Shown: positions 24,323 through 31,760 of the stretch, one piece after another
Numbering within the stretch: position 1 is the stretch's first letter
How the letters are laid out: the number at the start of each line of letters is the position of its first letter
DNA from: Kuafuiihalomonas sp039024635
GTDB taxonomy: Bacteria > Myxococcota > Kuafuiibacteriia > Kuafuiibacteriales > Kuafuiibacteriaceae
NCBI GenBank assembly: GCA_039024635.1
Contig: JBCCQA010000021.1
Span: 44,274 to 108,273 of the forward strand
Direction of reading: 5' to 3'
DNA length: 64,000 nt
Notes under the pieces: model-generated
Told to the model about the DNA's origin: nothing
The model's database searches: none
The model's input: the letters and a program-made list of their open reading frames with translations, nothing else
Position numbers and translations under genes: made by a program

Positions 24323-25708
24323 TCCGTACTTCTTGAGCTTCCGGTAAAGAGTGGTCCGGCCGATACCAAGCAGCCGGACGACTTCCGAGATGTTCCCTCC
24401 CGTGTCTTCCATGGCGTTGACAATGGCCTGCCTCTCGAGCGCTTCCATACGGCTCTCGCCTCGTTCCGGGGTCACACCAGTCGCGGAAACGGAGTCGATC
24501 GTCGACTGGCCCGAATCTGCGCCCATGGCCTGGGCCACGTCGGCGGGCAAGTCTTCAAGGCGAATGAGGTCTCCTGTGGCCATCACCGACGCTCGCTGGA
24601 TTGCATTCTGCAGCTCGCGGACGTTCCCCGGCCACTCGTACTCGGCGAGAGCCCGTAGAGCTGCGTCTGAGATTCGCTTGGGTGCCTCTGTCGTGAAGTC
24701 TCGCACGAATCTTTCTGCTAGCAGCGGGATGTCGCTCGATCGATCTCTGAGAGGAGGTACCTCGACTTGGAAGACGGCCAGACGATAGTAGAGGTCGGCC
24801 CGGAAACGACCTTCCTCCACCATCTCTCGAAGGTCACGGTGACTAGCGGACAAGAGGCGGAAATCGGACCGGATGGTCCTGGTACCACCCACTCGGCTGA
24901 ACTCTCGCTCTTGCAGAACTCGGAGGAGCTTTGCTTGCAGCCCGGGGCTGAGCTCTGCAACCTCGTCCAGGAAGAGGGTCCCGCCGTGGGCTGCCTCGAA
25001 GCGTCCGATGCGACGGTCGATCGCGCCCGTGAAAGCGCCCTTCTCGTGGCCGAAGAGCTCACTCTCCTGCAAAGTCTCGGGTACAGCAGCACAGTTCAGA
25101 GCGACGAAGCTGCCTTCGCTTCGAGGGCTTCGTAGGTGAATGGAGCGGGCGACCAGTTCCTTGCCCGATCCACTCTCTCCCCGGATCAAGACAGTGATGT
25201 TCTTCCCGGCGACCCTATCCAGCTGGCGAAGCAGCATCCTCATGGTTTGGGCCTCGCCAAGAAGATCAAGGCCACGGTCTGTCCTCTCCAGTTGGCCGAC
25301 CCTCTCCCGCAGGCGCCGCTTTTCGATAGCTCGACTCAGTACGAGCTCGAGGCGCGGAAAGTCGAGAGGCTTGGTCAAGTAGTCGTAGGCCCCGAGCTGG
25401 ATGGCCTCGACGATGGAACCAGTGCCATCATCGACCGAAACGAAGACAATCGGAACATCGGGGAAGCGTCTTCGGAGCTGTGGCATGGCCTCCGGCCCCG
25501 TCTGATTCGGCATGATACGGTCCAGGAAGATCACGTCGAAGTCAGACCGATCGCTAGCTGCCAACAGCTCTGTGATATCTTCGAAGGACTCAACTTCGTG
25601 GCTTCGCTGCTCCAACCAACGACTCAAGACTATGGTGTGAGATCGGTCATCGTCGACGATCGCCACCGAAGCCGGTGCTCCTGACATGTTGGCCACGGTT
25701 TCACTCAT
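24314..25708 (-). CDS. NtrC-type sigma-54-dependent response regulator
   Basis: A 464-residue protein of classic layout. The receiver domain has phospho-acceptor Asp63 (FLDRIMP) and YLTKP. The AAA+ domain has Walker A GESGSGKE (177-184), the sigma-54 contact motif GAFTGA (224-229) and LFLDEVAEL. A Fis-type HTH (IVNAMEDTGGNISEVVRLLG) closes it. It activates sigma-54 RNA polymerase after phosphorylation. No partner kinase is adjacent. It lies between two transcription units that both carry -24/-12 promoter matches, so it probably controls them. A second ATG at 25687 is an alternative start; either start overlaps the divergent glycosyltransferase start. Confidence 0.95.
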   Translation of the reverse strand: MSETVANMSGAPASVAIVDDDRSHTIVLSRWLEQRSHEVESFEDITELLAASDRSDFDVIFLDRIMPNQTGPEAMPQLRRRFPDVPIVFVSVDDGTGSIVEAIQLGAYDYLTKPLDFPRLELVLSRAIEKRRLRERVGQLERTDRGLDLLGEAQTMRMLLRQLDRVAGKNITVLIRGESGSGKELVARSIHLRSPRSEGSFVALNCAAVPETLQESELFGHEKGAFTGAIDRRIGRFEAAHGGTLFLDEVAELSPGLQAKLLRVLQEREFSRVGGTRTIRSDFRLLSASHRDLREMVEEGRFRADLYYRLAVFQVEVPPLRDRSSDIPLLAERFVRDFTTEAPKRISDAALRALAEYEWPGNVRELQNAIQRASVMATGDLIRLEDLPADVAQAMGADSGQSTIDSVSATGVTPERGESRMEALERQAIVNAMEDTGGNISEVVRLLGIGRTTLYRKLKKYGLR

Positions 25709-27152
25709 CTTGGAGCTCTTCTGTATTCTGGCCGTGTGTTCGGGGATGCTCCCGGTCGTTGCTGGCCTGTATCAGTTCCTTCTTGTGGGATTGTCGCCAT
25801 TTGGGGGTAGGACGCAAGACGTCGGGTTGGCGCTACCTCGAGTCGCCATCCTGATTCCGGCCTGGAATGAGGGTGCAGTGATCGCGACGACCATTCGACG
25901 CCTCATGAAGCTCGACTATCCGACGGATCGACTTCGGGTCTTCGTGATCGATGACGCTTCAACGGATGAGACCCCATGGGCCTGCATCGAGATGTCTCGG
26001 CTCTTCCCCAGGCGAGTGGTGCATGTACGCCGAGTAGCAGGCGGCGAAGGGAAGGCTCACACGCTCAACTACGGGCTAGATATCCTGTGGGCTGATGAAT
26101 GGACGGAAGCTGTCCTCATCATGGATGCCGACGTCATCTACACTCGAGACGCCCTCAAGCGTATGGCCCGCCATCTTTCGAATCCCGGAATCGGTGCTAT
26201 CACCGCCTACATAAAGGAGGGGAGCAAGCGTCCCAATCCGGTGCAGCGTTTCATTACCTTTGAGTACATCACTGCGACAGGCGCATCTCGTCGGGCGCAA
26301 AACGTCCTTGGGTTCCTTGCCTGCTTGTCGGGGGGCGCTCAGCTTCACTCTCGAGAGAATCTGATGGCCATCGGCGGCAAGATCTTCAGCCATACCCTTG
26401 CAGAGGATACCTTCACGACTTTCCGGACCCAGTTGAGGGGCCGCTCCGCGATCTTTGAGCCTCATGCCGTCGTCTACGCAGAAGAGCCTGATTCCATCGT
26501 CGGTCTGTGGAAGCAGAGGGTGCGGTGGGGTCGGGGCAACGTACAGATTACGAGGGTCTTTAGGCGACTCTGGTTCAGACCTTCAGTCCATCCCACACTT
26601 GGTTCCTGGTCGATGGGCCTGCTTTGGTTTTCGATCTTCTTGATGCCGGCCTTTCAGATTGCGGCCGCGACCGGACTGGTCATTCTGTTCTTCCTGGATG
26701 CAGAGTCGGCCTGGCAACTTTTCCGACTGTTCTGGATTACGGCTGCACTGGTCTACCTCGTGGTCACCTTCGTGTCCTTCGTCGTCGACTGGGAGTCGGC
26801 ACGCAAGTCCTGGTTCGAGGGGCTGACATTTCCAGGGTTCATTTCTTTGGGCGTAATCGGCTACGCCCTGTTTCCAGGGTTCGTGGAGGCTCTGTGGCCG
26901 TGGCCATTGGCCCCTGGTATCGCCGTCAGCCTCACGCTCTTCCTCTACGCTTGGACAGCCCTGTCCATGTGCGCTGCCTACCTTTGCAAATCGGTTGAGA
27001 CTCGAGGGTTTCCGGGCACGGCGTCCTTCCTTCTGTACTTCGCCGGGTACGGACCCTTCCTATGCGCCGTGACCTTTGCTTCCTATGTCAAGGAGCTCAC
27101 CGGAGCGAGCATGAAGTGGGACAAGACGGTCAAGACGGGGAAGGTGAGCTGA
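25686..27152 (+). CDS. Processive family 2 glycosyltransferase, exopolysaccharide synthase
   Basis: A 488-residue membrane protein. An N-terminal hydrophobic span is followed by a GT2 domain with the DD (89-90), DAD (147-149), ED (240-241) and QRVRW (277-281) motifs of processive beta-glycan synthases such as BcsA, PgaC and hyaluronan synthase. About five membrane spans follow. No PilZ domain is present, so c-di-GMP control of the BcsA type is not expected. It should polymerise a beta-linked sugar and push it across the inner membrane. The convergent operon supplies BcsB-like and barrel subunits. Its ATG overlaps the start region of the NtrC gene. Confidence 0.93.
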   Translation: MLATVSLILELFCILAVCSGMLPVVAGLYQFLLVGLSPFGGRTQDVGLALPRVAILIPAWNEGAVIATTIRRLMKLDYPTDRLRVFVIDDASTDETPWACIEMSRLFPRRVVHVRRVAGGEGKAHTLNYGLDILWADEWTEAVLIMDADVIYTRDALKRMARHLSNPGIGAITAYIKEGSKRPNPVQRFITFEYITATGASRRAQNVLGFLACLSGGAQLHSRENLMAIGGKIFSHTLAEDTFTTFRTQLRGRSAIFEPHAVVYAEEPDSIVGLWKQRVRWGRGNVQITRVFRRLWFRPSVHPTLGSWSMGLLWFSIFLMPAFQIAAATGLVILFFLDAESAWQLFRLFWITAALVYLVVTFVSFVVDWESARKSWFEGLTFPGFISLGVIGYALFPGFVEALWPWPLAPGIAVSLTLFLYAWTALSMCAAYLCKSVETRGFPGTASFLLYFAGYGPFLCAVTFASYVKELTGASMKWDKTVKTGKVS

Positions 27153-27498
27153 GTCCTTTGGTTCGCACGAAGAAGGACAGTCCAAGCCCGCTTCGCGGCT
27201 CAACAGAGAACTTGAACTCGATTCGGTCGGGCCAGACTTTCCACGAGTCCAAAGGAAAGGGCGTGAAAGAGAGGCCGCCCCACGCCTCGAGGCTGAGCAT
27301 GTATCGATGGGGCTGGTCGCCGTAGTGCAGAGTCTCCAAGACAAGGTGTCGATCTGACCCAAGACGGAGAGAAAACCGTGTGATCTCCTCGAGGCTACTG
27401 CCGGGCTCGTCCACGCCGACCGAAGTGGACTCGCACTCGAAGCCTGCTTCTCTAAGAGCCTGAGCGGCCACTTCCAGGTAGGCCGGGGTCATTTCCAT
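27130..27498 (-). CDS. Hypothetical 122-aa protein of the exopolysaccharide operon
   Basis: No family was recognised. The protein is soluble, with an N-terminal helix (AYLEVAAQALREAGFECES) and several beta-strand stretches such as YMLSLEAWGGLSFTPF. It is the last gene of the six-gene minus-strand operon, 3 bases after the 81-aa gene, and its 3' end overlaps the end of the convergent synthase gene by 23 bases. Its place suggests a helper for polymer synthesis. Function unknown. Confidence 0.65.
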   Translation of the reverse strand: MEMTPAYLEVAAQALREAGFECESTSVGVDEPGSSLEEITRFSLRLGSDRHLVLETLHYGDQPHRYMLSLEAWGGLSFTPFPLDSWKVWPDRIEFKFSVEPRSGLGLSFFVRTKGLSSPSPS

Positions 27499-27501
27499 GG
27501 T

Positions 27502-27747
27502 CTAGTTGATCCATAGCTCTCGGAGCATGAGTAGTCCCCCCAGAACGGAGAGTACGAGCCCGACACGGTACATCAGCAGTCGCTCTCGCTCGAGGTCCAG
27601 TAGCACCTGCAGACGAAAGAGATGTTGATGCGCTTCACGAGGCGGCAGTGCCTCTTCCTTGAGTGGGGATGAAGGGGGTGGCCTCTCCCCATTCCCAGGG
27701 AAGCTCAGGATATTGTCTTCATGTTCCATGTCACTAATTCGATCCAC
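27502..27747 (-). CDS. Small membrane protein (about 75-81 aa) of the exopolysaccharide operon
   Basis: A polar N-terminal half (starting at 27747, or at 27729 with MEHEDNILSF) is followed by a charged helix and a C-terminal membrane span (VGLVLSVLGGLLML). It overlaps the 59-aa gene before it by 25-43 bases and is followed 3 bases later by the 122-aa gene. It may be a small accessory subunit of the synthase complex, comparable in size to small Pga/Bcs accessory proteins such as PgaD, but no homology is claimed. Confidence 0.65.
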   Translation of the reverse strand: MDRISDMEHEDNILSFPGNGERPPPSSPLKEEALPPREAHQHLFRLQVLLDLERERLLMYRVGLVLSVLGGLLMLRELWIN

Positions 27748-27884
27748 TCAGATGCCATCAAGAGACTCAATACGACGTCGCCCAGCATGAATAGGAGGAA
27801 GAGCCTCCGAAACCAGCGAGTGCGTTGCTTCGTTAGCCGAAGACATCTCTGAACCGACAGCGTCTCTTCCTCGATGCTCATCAT
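27705..27884 (-). CDS. 59-aa membrane protein of the exopolysaccharide operon
   Basis: This very short gene reads MMSIEEETLSVQRCLRL, then a basic stretch (TKQRTRWFRR) and one membrane span (LFLLFMLGDVVLSLLMA), ending TWNMKTIS. Its ATG overlaps the stop of the BcsB-like gene (ATGA), and its end overlaps the start of the next gene, so it sits in an unbroken chain of coupled genes. The basic-then-hydrophobic layout predicts an inner-membrane protein with cytoplasmic N-terminus. Coupling on both sides is the main evidence that it is real. Confidence 0.7.
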   Translation of the reverse strand: MMSIEEETLSVQRCLRLTKQRTRWFRRLFLLFMLGDVVLSLLMASEWIELVTWNMKTIS

Positions 27885-29794
27885 GATTCACTCTTCTCCA
27901 GTATCTCGATGTCGTCTGCAGAGCCTTCCCGAAGCCGAGCCGAGCGAGCTTCCAGCATCAGGAGAGCGACGAGGCCGGCGAGAGCGATGAGGCTTGCTGC
28001 CAGCCATCCTCCGTTGAATGCTCTGGTCTTCGTCACCTCGTCGCTCGGGACGTTGTCCGCATGATCCGAGCGCGCTATCTTCTGGCTGCTGAGCAGTGAG
28101 GCTTCGCCCAGGCCGGTCCATCCCCGTTCCGAAAGGGCAACGCTTGCATGGTCAAGGTTCGACGCCAGCGGAGCCGATAGTCGCTTGGACAGAGGCTGGT
28201 CCCACAATGCGACCTCGATATGGGGGGGCATGGCGTGGGCGAGGGCGAGGGCTCGAGGTCGGTCGAGGACGGGCACCGGGAGATTCGTACTAGGGGCGGG
28301 GACCAGCCCGACATCAGTCACGAGTAGCTCGCGGCTTTCCAGACTCTGAGGCGCCGCTATCCAGAGATCTGCTTGCTCTCGTGCTTCCGTCCAGACCCAA
28401 GGACCTCGTATCCGGTCAGGGTCGCGAAGAGCCTGCATGAGAAGGGCGAGTGTTCGCAGCTGCGTCGACCTGCGCGGAAATTCGCCTCCAAGTCGAAGCG
28501 GGGTTTGGGCCGAGCCGAGGATACCAAGAACCGTAGCGCGGCGGTTTTCCAGTCTCTCCACTTCAATTCCACTCTCGGCCCCAAGCCTGAACCAGACGGA
28601 TCCGTCTGGAAGAGCTGCACACCGTCGATCCTCTGCCGGTTCAGCGATGATGAGAACCTCGAGGCTCTTAGCTCCCTCATCGCCTCCGGGGATGGGGGCA
28701 TCAAGACGGTGATCTCCGTCTCGAAGTCGTCTGATTGCCCAAGAAGCCGTCGTGACGCCATCGACCTTGATGATGATGGCACTGGCGTCGAGATCCAGAA
28801 GGTCCCTCCCACCAAGGGAGAAGTCCAATACCCAGCGGGGTTGGCCTTCCAGGATGTGATGGGTCGAGGACGCCCAAGTCGTGACGAACCGATGGGACCC
28901 GATTCCCTTGGCTTCCCAGCCTCGTGCCAAGCCCATGTTCTTCAAGCGAGAGGTTCGTAGCGTGGGTTGGGCTGGAGATGTCTCGAGTGAGCTCGGAGTT
29001 GCTTCTCGTGAGCTCGTGGCCACGCGGCAGCTCGTAGGGCCGCAGCGCTCGCGGAATGAGGGGCGAGAGAGCAGCTCGACAGTCCTCAGGAGGCAGCTTC
29101 CATCCCGAGCTGCAATATGAAGGTTAGGCCCAGCAGCCTTGATTTCGGCACATAGCAGCTTGTGGAGCTTGGGGTCGAGGGCCATGCGCAGACGATGAAC
29201 GGATGAGGACTCTTCCGGATTGTGAGGTGACCAATCTTGGCTGAGGAGGTGGGCGCGAAGGAGAGCTAGGCGGGTTCCGGTACTCGTGTCGGTTCCTTTG
29301 AACTCGACCGATAGGAAGCTCCGAAGACCCCTAGGGAGTTCGTCGATGTTGAGGACGCTTCGCTCCCGTCGATGACGTCGTACGACCTGCATGTCGATTC
29401 GCAGCCATGCGCCCTCCAGGTACTCTTGGAGACAAGGCTCCCCATCTACTCTGAGGTCGGCCGTCAGAGAGAGGGTATGAAAGCCCCTGGACCGACCGGG
29501 CAGTTTGACCAGCAGCGTCCTTGCTTCATCGAGTCTGAGTGAGCGTAGGGGTTGGCCATCAAGGCGAACGGTCAGAGTCGAGCGGTCGAGGGCTACCAGC
29601 GCGGATGGCGCTAGTCGGAGAAGGACGGCCATGGGGCGCGTAGCTTCGTCCCATGTCAGAGGGACATCGTGAGATGTCCGGCGCCCGTCGAGGACGATCC
29701 CGTCCCGGGGCTCGGCTTTGGTCGAGGTCCGAACGCCTAGCTCGGAGGGAAGGACGAGGCTGACGCCGAGGCAGGCGATGCAACTCGCCATCAT
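27881..29794 (-). CDS. BcsB-like periplasmic subunit of a polysaccharide synthase
   Basis: A 637-residue protein with an N-terminal signal sequence, a large periplasmic part and one C-terminal membrane span (GGWLAASLIALAGLVALLML). The N-terminal part resembles BcsB: a strand with LTVRLDGQPLRSLRL, then LPGRSRGFHTLSLTADL, then CLQEYLEGAWLRID, which follows the BcsB order of carbohydrate-binding elements ending in a W-x-x-I strand. BcsB guides nascent cellulose through the periplasm. At 637 residues it is shorter than typical BcsB, and similarity is remote. It is coupled by ATGA overlaps to the barrel gene before it and to the 59-aa gene after it. Confidence 0.65.
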   Translation of the reverse strand: MMASCIACLGVSLVLPSELGVRTSTKAEPRDGIVLDGRRTSHDVPLTWDEATRPMAVLLRLAPSALVALDRSTLTVRLDGQPLRSLRLDEARTLLVKLPGRSRGFHTLSLTADLRVDGEPCLQEYLEGAWLRIDMQVVRRHRRERSVLNIDELPRGLRSFLSVEFKGTDTSTGTRLALLRAHLLSQDWSPHNPEESSSVHRLRMALDPKLHKLLCAEIKAAGPNLHIAARDGSCLLRTVELLSRPSFRERCGPTSCRVATSSREATPSSLETSPAQPTLRTSRLKNMGLARGWEAKGIGSHRFVTTWASSTHHILEGQPRWVLDFSLGGRDLLDLDASAIIIKVDGVTTASWAIRRLRDGDHRLDAPIPGGDEGAKSLEVLIIAEPAEDRRCAALPDGSVWFRLGAESGIEVERLENRRATVLGILGSAQTPLRLGGEFPRRSTQLRTLALLMQALRDPDRIRGPWVWTEAREQADLWIAAPQSLESRELLVTDVGLVPAPSTNLPVPVLDRPRALALAHAMPPHIEVALWDQPLSKRLSAPLASNLDHASVALSERGWTGLGEASLLSSQKIARSDHADNVPSDEVTKTRAFNGGWLAASLIALAGLVALLMLEARSARLREGSADDIEILEKSES

Positions 29795-30930
29795 GGCGAC
29801 ACCTCGAAGCCGACCGTCAGGGACTGGCTACCGAAGGCGCCGTCAATCCTGTCGTAGCGAACTAGGGTCCCCCAGGCGTGATGGAGCGTGGCGCCTATCT
29901 CGACGTTGGTGCTCAACAAGTTGCGGTCGGCGTTCAAGGCTGCTCCGGCGGAGGCCTTGGCTCTCTCGAGCTCGAATCCAAGCCTCAGGCTAGGAACGAC
30001 ACTCGTCCTGGCGTCGAAGTCGTGGATGACTCCGAGGCCCAGGCCCGTTCGGAGTGGACCAGGACTCCAGGCTAGGCCGGCGTTGCCTCCCGTAGAGAGG
30101 CGGCCGTCTTCTCGTGCGGAGCCTTGAACGCGTCCAATCAGACTCCACGCGGACGAGAGGCTTCGGCTGACCGAGAGACCTAGTTCACCGCCGGAGAGAG
30201 GCGGATTTCGAAACATGGTCGCCGAGCCAGCCCAGGTCGTCTTCTGGCTTCTATGGCTGGCCCAAAGGGTCCCGCGCTGGCCCAGCTCCGAGGCCGATGT
30301 CGCATTGCTCTCAGGTCCAAGAACCCGCGCCGAATAGACTCCGCCCAGGGTCCACTTGGCACCCGCGGCGTAGCGGAGGCTCAGTTCGCCTCCAAAGGAC
30401 TCCCTTCCAGGCAGCCAAGTAGGACCTCCGGCGGCTGTTAGGCTCAGTCGATGCGCGCTTTGGGCCCGAGCGTAGCCCTGAATGGCTTCGTGGAAGGTGG
30501 GATCGACCGCCAAAGCGGATGCGTAGAGGGCGTTGGCTTCGCTAGGACGTCGTCTCTGCAGCGCGAGCGCGCCCGCTCCCGACCAAAAGTCGACTCGGTT
30601 CGGTTCTGCTTCGAGCAGTTCGTTCCAGAGTTCCTCGGCAGCGGCGGTCTGGCCAAGCCAGCCCAACACTCGAGCCTTCATCGCTTGGAAGCTCAACTCC
30701 GTGGGTTCGAGCCGGACGGCCCTCTCGAGAGCGTCCAGGGAGCCCGCAAGATCTCCTCTCCAGGCCCTTGTTACGCCGAGTTCGAACCAGAGCGAGCCTC
30801 GATCGGGATGGACCCGGCATAGGGACTCGAAACCCCTCTCCGCTTCCTCCAGCTTGCCAGCAGAACGGAGTTCGACGACATCGGCTACGCCTTGTGCGGC
30901 CAGGCTGGCGAGAAGAACCAAAGCCGTCAT
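29791..30930 (-). CDS. TPR plus outer-membrane beta-barrel exporter (BcsC/YaiO-like)
   Basis: A 379-residue protein. The signal peptide (MTALVLLASLAAQGVA) is followed by about four TPR repeats up to residue 155 (for example AGKLEEAERGFESLC and GDLAGSLDALERAVRLEP). The rest is a beta-barrel of alternating strands that ends in SLTVGFEVSP, with a YaiO-like look. TPR-plus-barrel is the layout of BcsC, PgaA and AlgK/E export parts, though those are longer. It should form the outer-membrane exit for the polymer. It overlaps both neighbours by 4 bases (ATGA). Confidence 0.75.
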   Translation of the reverse strand: MTALVLLASLAAQGVADVVELRSAGKLEEAERGFESLCRVHPDRGSLWFELGVTRAWRGDLAGSLDALERAVRLEPTELSFQAMKARVLGWLGQTAAAEELWNELLEAEPNRVDFWSGAGALALQRRRPSEANALYASALAVDPTFHEAIQGYARAQSAHRLSLTAAGGPTWLPGRESFGGELSLRYAAGAKWTLGGVYSARVLGPESNATSASELGQRGTLWASHRSQKTTWAGSATMFRNPPLSGGELGLSVSRSLSSAWSLIGRVQGSAREDGRLSTGGNAGLAWSPGPLRTGLGLGVIHDFDARTSVVPSLRLGFELERAKASAGAALNADRNLLSTNVEIGATLHHAWGTLVRYDRIDGAFGSQSLTVGFEVSP

Positions 30931-31643
30931 CGGACAGTCTCCGACCCTCGTTGAGCGAAGGAGAGAGAGGATAAGTAGCGCCAGAGACCAATCTTGTAGG
31001 AGACATGAGCGTCACTGCTGGCCTTCAGGCAGACCCCTCGTGACCAGAGGCCTTCGGCAACGCGCGGGCCGGGAGCACGCCAGCGCTCGTCGACCTCAAA
31101 CCAGCACCCGGTCTGGTGAGATACTTCGGCAAGGCGGTCGAGATGCCTCTCCTCGACCATCGTCTCGTCAAGTCTCAGCTTGGGAAGGACGCTGAAGAGG
31201 TGGGCGATGGCCACGCGCCGGTCCGACTGCATGGCCCGACAGCTGGATCGCACAAGTGCGTCGATGACCTGCTCGGCTCGGAGGCTGCCATCCTCTAGCC
31301 CGGCTCGAACCTGCTTGGGATCGTGGCATTGCGAGCCGAGAGGGACCCTGTGGTCGGCCGCGAAGATGACGTCGACCCCTGGTGTCGCCTCAGGTATATC
31401 CAGCCGGCCTTCCTCGTCGAGCAGCTTCGCTTCTACGCCGCAAAGGAGGGTGACGGGCGTTTCTCGGCTGAGCAATCGGACAGCCTCGACGAAGCCTGGG
31501 AGCCAGCATGAATCTCGACGGACGTGGTCGACGCATCCAAGGACCTTCAGGCCCATCTCCTCAGCCCTTCGTGTGTTCTCGCGCAGGGTGTGCTTTCCGT
31601 CGGAGAAGGTGGAGTGGACGTGGTGGTCTTCGTCGAGTCGCAT
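30927..31643 (-). CDS. PHP-domain metal-dependent hydrolase
   Basis: About 238 residues. The PHP motifs are present: DHHVHSTFSDGKHTL (I), VLGCVDHVR (II), GVEAKLLDEEGRLDI (III) and ASSDAH (IV), which bind two or three metal ions. PHP enzymes hydrolyse phosphoesters; some capsule loci carry a PHP tyrosine phosphatase (CpsB/YwqE), but this one looks more like the general HisK-type fold. It is the first gene of the six-gene operon. Start 31643 (third residue of the longer form from 31649) was chosen because the predicted sigma-54 transcription start falls at about 31645. It is coupled to the TPR/barrel gene by ATGA. Confidence 0.85.
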   Translation of the reverse strand: MRLDEDHHVHSTFSDGKHTLRENTRRAEEMGLKVLGCVDHVRRDSCWLPGFVEAVRLLSRETPVTLLCGVEAKLLDEEGRLDIPEATPGVDVIFAADHRVPLGSQCHDPKQVRAGLEDGSLRAEQVIDALVRSSCRAMQSDRRVAIAHLFSVLPKLRLDETMVEERHLDRLAEVSHQTGCWFEVDERWRAPGPRVAEGLWSRGVCLKASSDAHVSYKIGLWRYLSSLSFAQRGSETVR

Positions 31644-31655
31644 GGCCATAGCTAG

Positions 31656-31673
31656 AGCAACTGCCGTGCCGAA
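31656..31673 (-). promoter_or_regulatory. Sigma-54 promoter candidate of the six-gene polysaccharide operon
   Basis: Read on the minus strand the site is TTCGGCACGGCAGTTGCT. It matches the -24/-12 consensus (YTGGCACGRNNNTTGCW) with one mismatch and the exact GG-N10-GC spacing (GG at 31670-31669, GC at 31658-31657). Transcription would start near 31645, two bases before the ATG at 31643. Same geometry as the candidate at 22227. Confidence 0.7.
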
Positions 31674-31712
31674 AGCTGGTCCGGTTTCCCGGGCGGATGA
31701 GGTGGGGAGGGT

Positions 31713-31746
31713 GTTCCGTTTCGGTCAGAGCGGGCCGAAACGGAAC
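31713..31746. repeat. Perfect 12-bp inverted repeat upstream of the sigma-54 promoter
   Basis: The arms GTTCCGTTTCGG (31713-31724) and CCGAAACGGAAC (31735-31746) are exact complements around a 10-base loop. Its centre lies about 85 bases before the predicted transcription start of the PHP operon, in the range where NtrC-type activators bind, and 15 bases after the stop of the MYXO-CTERM gene. It may be an activator site or, without a U-run, a weak terminator. Confidence 0.6.
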
Positions 31747-31760
31747 GAATAGCCCGCCTG

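Noticed and set aside
26790..27152. Search for a PilZ domain at the end of the synthase
   Set aside because: The C-terminus consists of membrane spans and a short tail; no RxxxR or DxSxxG motif is present.
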